DNA of 64,000 nucleotides from the NCBI RefSeq assembly GCF_027409185.1, contig NC_084468.1, positions 140,466,001-140,530,000 on the forward strand, given 5' to 3'. Source of the DNA: Cynocephalus volans (taxonomy: Eukaryota; Chordata; Mammalia; Dermoptera; Cynocephalidae). Below, in pieces: positions 26,001 to 34,400 of the stretch. The notes beneath the pieces are model-generated. The model was not told the DNA's origin. It searched no databases and saw nothing but the letters and a program-made list of their open reading frames with translations. Position 1 is the first letter of the stretch. The number at the start of each line of letters is the position of its first letter. A program made the translations under genes and the position numbers.

Positions 26001-29000
26001 AGAATGTCATTTAAATATTAATAACATATTTTTATAAAATCTTTCAAATCATAAGCTTTATTTCCAGGATAGTAGTTAAGCTCCACAAAAATATATAAGA
26101 TGAGTGCTTGCTGGACTATACACAAACAGATAGCTATTAGTTTTATCTTACATATTTATAAATTAAAAGTTACATAATATTAATCATTTTATTTATTGGA
26201 TTGTTTGCTTTGACCCTCTGAAGGCATCTGTGCATACTTATTACTCCATTAGCAGTGGATATTTAAGAATTTATTACTAGTATATTTACCCCAAGATGGG
26301 ATATTTTAGATTATATCAATCATTACATTCACCACACACTCACACTCACACACACACACACACACAAATAAACGTATATGAAGTAATAAAATTCTGTTAG
26401 AGTCTAAGAATTGCTTAAAAAGCTTCAGTTCATTTAAATTAAGTGTTCTCTCAGTAAAATGATATTTAAGAAACACTTAAAAATTATTAGAAAAATGTTA
26501 GACATAAAACTTTCTGCTATTGATAATTTATTCATTTATTCTACACATATTTATTGAGTAGTAAGTATGCACAAAGCATTCTGCTATGATCTTTGAGGAT
26601 CAAAAAAAAATCAAATAAGGGAAATATATGTGTACAAATAACACAATCAAAAAAGGAGGGGGTGGGAAAGTTTCTGGGGTGGTCTAAGTATGAATATTTC
26701 ATTCAGAGTAAGTGTTAACTCAAAGCATTTCATTAAATTGTCCACAAAAACTCATTTTATTATACCATGTATGTATAATATATGTTCTTTTGATTGATTA
26801 TTATTTTGGTATTTTTAGCAGCCTAGAAGGAATTGAGATTTCAAATATCCAGCAAAGGATGTTTAGCCCTCTTATGAATCTCTCTCACATGTACGTAGAT
26901 GTTTTTCTCACTCTTCATCTTCATTTTAATCTTTATGTTTCCACATGTATTGTGATAATACATCCATACACAATTCATCTAATCTATTATATTTTCTACT
27001 AATTTGGCTGCTATAGACTAAATGTTTGTGTCCTCCCAAAATTCATATGTTCAAATCCTAACCCCAATGTAATGGTAATAGGTGGGGCCTTTGAGAGGTG
27101 ATAAGGTCATGAGGGCAGGGCCTTCATGAATGGGATTAGTAACCTCATAAGAGAGACTCCAGAGACCTCCCTTGCCCCTTCCACCAAGTAGGAACACAAT
27201 GAGAAAATGGCAATCTACAAACAGGAAGCAGGCCCTCACCAGACACTGAATCTACTGGCAACTTGGTCTTGAACTTCCCAGCCTCTAGAACTGTGAGAAA
27301 TCAATGTTTGTTGGTTAAGCCACTCAGTCTATGGTATTTTTATTATAGCAACCCAAACAGACTAAGACATGTCTCAACAATAATTAACTCTTAAAACTTC
27401 GATATTGGGAGGGGTGATTTTTAGTTTTCCAGAGTCTGGTAGAATCTCATAGATTTTTTGAATGCCAGGGAACATGAGTGTGGGCAGGAACCCACTCAGT
27501 CTCGTAAGTTCTCCTCAGCTCTGATACCATTCACAGATATTGATGTTTGCCTAATGAACTAGTAATTTGTACACATGGTATAAGTGCTACCAGATGAAGA
27601 AGTAGGAATTTATATAAGCAAAATAAAATAATTCTAAATAAATAACTGCTATAAATGAAGGAAGGCAGGGAGAAATCCTCCTTAGTGAAAATTGCCCCAA
27701 TGTAAGGGCATGATTGGAGCAAGTGTACATGAATGAAATGGTAAACTTTGAAAAATCATTTATTCAAACAGGGTATCTGGTTGTACCTTTGATTACATGT
27801 TTTTAAAACATCTTTAATTGAATGCAATCTTATAGCAGGTATTAGAATTATTTCCATGCCATGGTAATTAATTTGCAATAATTTAGAGAGTGTCTTGCCA
27901 GCACCATCAACTCTATAATCTTGCTTATATTTTAAGTCTAACACAGGACACTGTTTTTGTTTTCCATAAGTCCTCAGAGAGAATGCTTATAGAAGATTCC
28001 TTGGTTGCACACAACATAAAACATTCTGAATTAAGCAAAATGGAGTTTATTGGAAGAAAACGGTAAAGTTCACAAAACCTAAGAACAACTAAAGGAACAG
28101 ACTTGAATTGGGCAGAAACCATGATAGCAAGAATTAAACAATAATATTATTCTGGCACTGCTGGAATTATCTATCCAAGTGTCATTCAGTAAGATTCAGA
28201 GTTCCAGGAGAGAATCTAATTGATCTTGCTTAGGGCACTTACCTACTCTGGGTTAGAGCAGTGCCTCCTCTGAAGGTCCCACCATGACTTCTCACAGGCT
28301 GGTGAAGTAATTCCCTCAAAGAAAATCAGGACACTATCACCAGAAGGGTGATGAGATGCTAGGCAGCCAAACTTAGCAAACAAAGGTCTACTACAATTCT
28401 GCTGATACAAGCAAAACTTCATTCTAAGACCCACAAAACAAAGTGAAATAGCAATCAGCACTCCTGCCTTCCTTGTGTTCTGCTCTCCCCTCCTTCCCAG
28501 TCCACAGAGAAAGTGGATATAACAAAATGAAAATATCAGCAATTAAAATTGAATTTGACAGGTCAAATTGTAATCAAGTTTTTATCTTTTATTACAAAAG
28601 CTCTTTATACTATAAGATCTTCTTTATACTATCAGATCCTTTATTTTTACCAGAACACATGGCTTTAGAGGCAAATAAATCTAATTTGAATTCCAATTTC
28701 TACATTTACTAGGAAATTTCCTAGCGAATAATTTGCCTCCATTGAAGATTCACCTCCTCCTATGGTGATGCTTACACCTACCTCTTGGGGTTCATTTGAG
28801 AATTTATTCCTGATACCTAGAAAATGCTCAATAAATGGTGTTAGGGTTGGTGGTAACACAGTAGTAATTATTGATTATCCAGATGGTGTCTCTATCAACA
28901 AGGGAGCTCTTTCTATTGATGAAAGAATTCACTCAACAAATATTTATTGAATCCTTTATTATGTACCAAAATCTACTGTGAGAAATAGGCATGTTAGCAA

Positions 29001-31402
29001 GTAGTACAGATAACATAATAACTTCTATAGCAGAAAAGCCATGGAAGCACAAAGAAAGCACTTAATCCTTCCCCTGAGGGTTAAAAAACAAGATCAGTCA
29101 CAGCTATAATAGGAGCCAAGGAACAGTACATTTACATGTACTAAAGACTGAAAACCCAATAAAAGTTTATTTGGATGGCTTCATTCTCTTGATCACATGC
29201 TAAAGTTTATTTAAATTCTAACACATGTTTAACACTTGTATATTCATTATGCCTATTTACTGCTCTCACCTACATATTCTTCTATGGTGAAATCAAGTTA
29301 ATGAGAATTAAAATTAAATTTAAAGTTTCAGAATCCCTAATGTTTTACATTCCTCTGAGTCTCATATAAGACATTTTCTTTCTACTGAGAAAATGTAGGA
29401 AGTAAAATATTGATGTTTGGTTATACTGCATTAAATTTAATATCTTATTTTACCTTCTCTTTGTATACCAGATATTTTAAGAAATTCCAGTACTGTGGAT
29501 ATGCACCACATGTTCGCAGCTGTAAACCAAACACCGATGGAATTTCATCTCTAGAGAATCTCTTGGCAAGCATTATTCAGAGAATATTTGTGTGGGTTGT
29601 ATCCGCAGTTACCTGCTTTGGAAACATTTTCGTCATTTGTACAAGACCTTATATCAGGTCTGAGAACAAGCTGCATGCCATGTCAATCATTTCTCTCTGC
29701 TGTGAGTATTTCCTGGTTAAAGAGAAATTATAGTTTTAAAATATACAAAAGTATTGCTATTAGAAAATAAGCTCTGAGTTGTACAATTTAAATTTTTCTT
29801 TTTGCTTATATGTTGTGTTCACATTTGCTATGATGAAAATATAATTACTTTAGTGATAAGAAAAAAAGTAAGTTTTTAAAGCAAGAAAATTCAATCACCT
29901 TACACAGATTGACAAAGTTCTCATTCATTAGTTTTCTGTCATATAGTACCTCTGAAGGCATGCTTTGTTAAAGCATGTAAAATTTCTTATTACAAATAAA
30001 ATTGCAACCTTCTATAGCCATATTTTTACATGCAGAACTGTATTTACTTTTCTGTTTGCATGTCCAGTTCATAGATATTGACTTAGCTAGTTGTTTTGCT
30101 GGTCTCTGAACTACTAGAATCTTTTCCATTCATAACTTGAAGTATGTATATAAGAAAATGTTTTCGGGGAGTATTAGTTTTCTAAAAAGTTGTTGAAATG
30201 TGATCACAAGATTTATGTTAAATGAGAACTACAAAGAAAAATAAGGAAAAAACCAGTTCTCAGGATGCTTATAGTCTGGGCCAAGCGGCCTAGAATTTAT
30301 CTATACTCCCTCAAGCCAGTGAAGCATCAATGTACAAGGTGTTTTACCTTTTCAATGTCTGCTGTCCCATGTACTACCTCACCCTTATTCAAAGTCTATT
30401 GTCTAATTGTTTTTACTCACTACAAGCTACGTAGAAACAGAACTCAGAAATTGTTTACTACTTTGTATTGCTAGCTATAAAATTCTGAGTAAATTCCCTG
30501 GTAAAGGCTAGAATTTTAACTTAAATGTCAAAGGAATAGGGTCAGCCTTATGACTTATACAGTGATGTGATTTTAGGGACTTCATGTAGAATGCTGGTGC
30601 AGTCAAAAAATCTCACCCACTTTCTAATATGTAATGTTTGCTTAAAAAGCAAATACATCAAGTAGTGTAGCACATTGAGAGCTCATTTTGGGGATGGGAG
30701 AGCCTAAAAAGAAACAGAGAAAGACATAAAATGGGAAGAGAGAATAAGAACAGTTTTGCTTACGACAGCTCTGGTAAGTAATTTAAACTCTCCCAAATTT
30801 TCTGACTGCAAAATATTTCATAATTATTCATATCTTCTAAATTATGGACTTCAAAATTCATAGTCATTACTCTATCACAGGTACTTCTGAATTACTTTCT
30901 CTGGATTTTGGATGATGTACTTGTTGAGCTAGGAGAATTTCAGTGGAAGAGCTGAAGCAAATAATATCAGCCCCATCTAGATCCCTAATTAAAAGCTCAA
31001 CATAATTTAATTTTATTCACTTATTCAACACTTCTAGGTGATGGGTCTAGAATAGAGAACAAAATAGACAAGATCTCTGCTCTTATAGACTTGCATTTTA
31101 AAGGAAGACAGGAAAATGATTGTATAAGTAACTGTTGAGAGTGATTACCAAAGAGAGTTGATAAATAGGTCCTCATCCATAAATTAATTCTCAGTAAAAT
31201 GAAAATTATCTCCCCCTGTTTTAATCAGTTTTGCGTTGCAATAACAGAATACCTGAGACTGGGTAATTTATAAGAAAAGAGGTTTATTTGGCTTACGATT
31301 CTGGGACAGTTGCATCTGGCATGGGCCTCAGGCTGCTTCTACTCATGGCAGAAAAGCGGCAGGCAGCTGGTGGGTACAAGCAGATCACATGGTGAGAGAG
31401 GA

Positions 31403-31454
<52 letters not shown>

Positions 31455-34400
31455 AGGAGGTGCCAGAGTCTTTTAAACAATCAGCTCTTGCAGGAACTAA
31501 TAGAGCGAGAACTCACTCACTACCCCTCCTCCCCCAGGGAGAGCATGAATCCCTTCATAAGGGATCCACTCCCATGACTCAGTCAGTTTCCAACACTGCC
31601 ACAGGGGGACTCAAATTTCCATGAGTTTTGGAGGGGACAACACATCTAAACCCCATCATTCCACCCCTGGCCCCCCAAAATTCATGTCACTCTCACATAC
31701 AAAATACAATTATTCCATCCCAACAGTACACATCCAAACTCCATCACCCCCTGAGACAGAAGACATGTGGTTAATTTTTTATAATATTAAAAATATTATT
31801 TCTTATTGATAATTCCATTATGCCTATTTATTTCTCTAAATCTGTGAAATTTTCTGACCCCTGTAGGTGCTGACTGCCTAATGGGTATATATTTATTTTT
31901 GATTGGAGCCTTTGACTTAAAGTTTCGTGGAGAATACAATAAGCATGCACAGCTATGGATGGACAGTACTCACTGTCACTTTGTGGGATCTTTGGCCATT
32001 CTGTCCACAGAAGTATCAGTTTTACTTTTAACATTCCTGACACTGGAAAAATACATCTGCATTGTATATCCTTTTAGATATTTAAGACCTAGAAAATGCA
32101 GAACAATTACATTTTTGACTCTCATTTGGATTACTGGGTTTATAGTGGCTTTTATTCCATTGAGCAATAAGGAATTTTTCAAAAATTATTATGGCACCAA
32201 TGGAGTATGTTTCCCTCTTCATTCAGAAGATAAAGAAAGTACGGGAGCCCAGATTTATTCAGTGGCAATTTTTCTTGGTAAGAAACTCTGTATTACAAGC
32301 CCTTTCATTCAAATGCTGGAATAACTTGCAATACGAAATTCTTTATGCCTTCCAATGTTTACAAAATTTTATTTCAGATCTTCTAACCAGTTTTTCTCAG
32401 GGAGGGTGGGGGAAGATTCTATCAGAATCCCAACAGATTTTTTTCATCCAATTTACCCCTTAGAATATAAATTCCAATCTGATGCAGCTTAAGAAAAGAC
32501 ACTAAGTACTTGTATTTCATGTATTCACCCTAATAATACTAAGCAAAATATATTTTGGCTCTTTGCCTATATAATATGGACATAATGATATTTATTATCT
32601 TTTCGAATTCATTTGTGTAGTCATGCACATCTTTGGCTTAAGAGTATACATACTACTGTTATTTGGTTTTGGGGTTTTTTTTACATTTACCAGTTTATTA
32701 TAAACATGCAACTATTCTAAACAAATAATGTATAAATATTCTCAAAGTGCAGCACAAAGTAATTGAATTATGAAAAAAAAAATCCGCTAATGCTAATTGG
32801 CTTAAAGGCCCAGGATATTTACTGAATTCATATAATTTCATTTTAATATGCCATTGTAAAATTAAACATGTCATCACATCATTCTTCATTACTTCAACAA
32901 TACTTCAACTCAAAAAAATTCATGATTTTTATGCACCTTAATGATTCTTTATGGAGAACAAGAAAACATGTTATCTTTGTATCTTTAATAAGAACACATA
33001 AAGGAATGTTATTTGTTTGTTTTGAAAGAATGTTCACATACATTAATAATATTCCTTGTGTTCCACATAGGTATTAACTTGGCAGCATTTATCATCATAG
33101 TTTTTTCCTATGGAAGCATGTTTTACAGTGTTCATCAAAGTGCCATATCAACGGCTGAAATACGGAATCAAGTTAAAAAAGAAATGATTCTTGCCAAACG
33201 TTTTTTCTTTATTGTATTTACTGATGCATTGTGCTGGATCCCCATTTTTGTACTGAAATTTCTTTCACTACTTCAGGTAGAAATACCAGGTAAAACTTTT
33301 TTTTTCTGTAAAGAAATAATAAATCTGTTTGTGTAGTGTTCTTTTAAGAAAGACAATTAAGATCCTTAACACTACCTGGTTTCAAGAATTATAAGTCAGG
33401 GCTATATGTACTTTATATATGTTCATCAATAAAATGTTTACTAGGAGGAAGCTCTTCAGTTCTCTTCATAAATGCCTAATAACACGATTCCTATTGGAAC
33501 AAAAGAACAAGGACCAAAATAAATTAGATACTTTGTTGAAATTCTGATAATCACATGCTCAAGATGACCAGAAAAGAAAAGAGGCCAAAAAGATTATCAA
33601 ACAATTACTTCATTTTTTCTTACCATAACATAAGAAATGTTTCTTTCTGGAATACATAAAACTTAGAGAACATTATCCCAGAATTGAAGATAACAGAAGA
33701 AAACACTCTTGGCATTTAAAAAGAATATGCATTACATCCATTAGGGTGGCGATTATTTAAAAGAAAAAGAAACACAGAAAATAGCAAGTGTTGGTGAAGA
33801 TGTCGAGAAACTGAAACCCTGTGCATGCTGCTGGGAAAGTAGAATGGTGCACCTGCTGTGGAAAACAGTATGGCAGTTCCTCAATCAAACACAATTACCA
33901 CATGATCCAGCAATTCCACCTCTGGATAAATACCCAAAAGAATTGAAAGCAGGGACTCAAACAGATACTTGCACTCCTTTATTCATAACAGCATCATTCA
34001 CAATAGCCAAAAGGTAGAAGCGACCCAAGTGTCTGTGGAAGGTGCAAATGATTAAACAAAATGTGGCATACACACACAACAGGTTATCATTTAGCATTAT
34101 AAAAGAAGGAGATTCTGACACATGCTACAATATGAATGAAGCTTGAAGACATTATGCTAAGTGAAATGAGCCAAACACAAAAGGCCAGACATTTTATGGT
34201 TCCACTTATGTGAGGTTCCTGGGGTAGTCAAATTCATTGACAGACATAGAATGGTAGGTGCCAGGAGTTGCGGGAGGGGAGAAAGTGAAATCATTATTTC
34301 ATAGGTATAGGGTGTCAGTTTGGGAAAACAAAAAAGTTCTGGAGATGGATTATGGTGATGGTTGCACAACAATGTGAACGTACTATATACTTAAAAATGG

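Noticed and set aside
31310-31624. ORF with a long RERERE run
   Set aside because: A (GA)n microsatellite inside an LTR, not a protein.
32191-32463. 90-codon ORF overlapping the RXFP1 exon 16 end
   Set aside because: It is in another frame from the conserved receptor sequence and runs into the intron.
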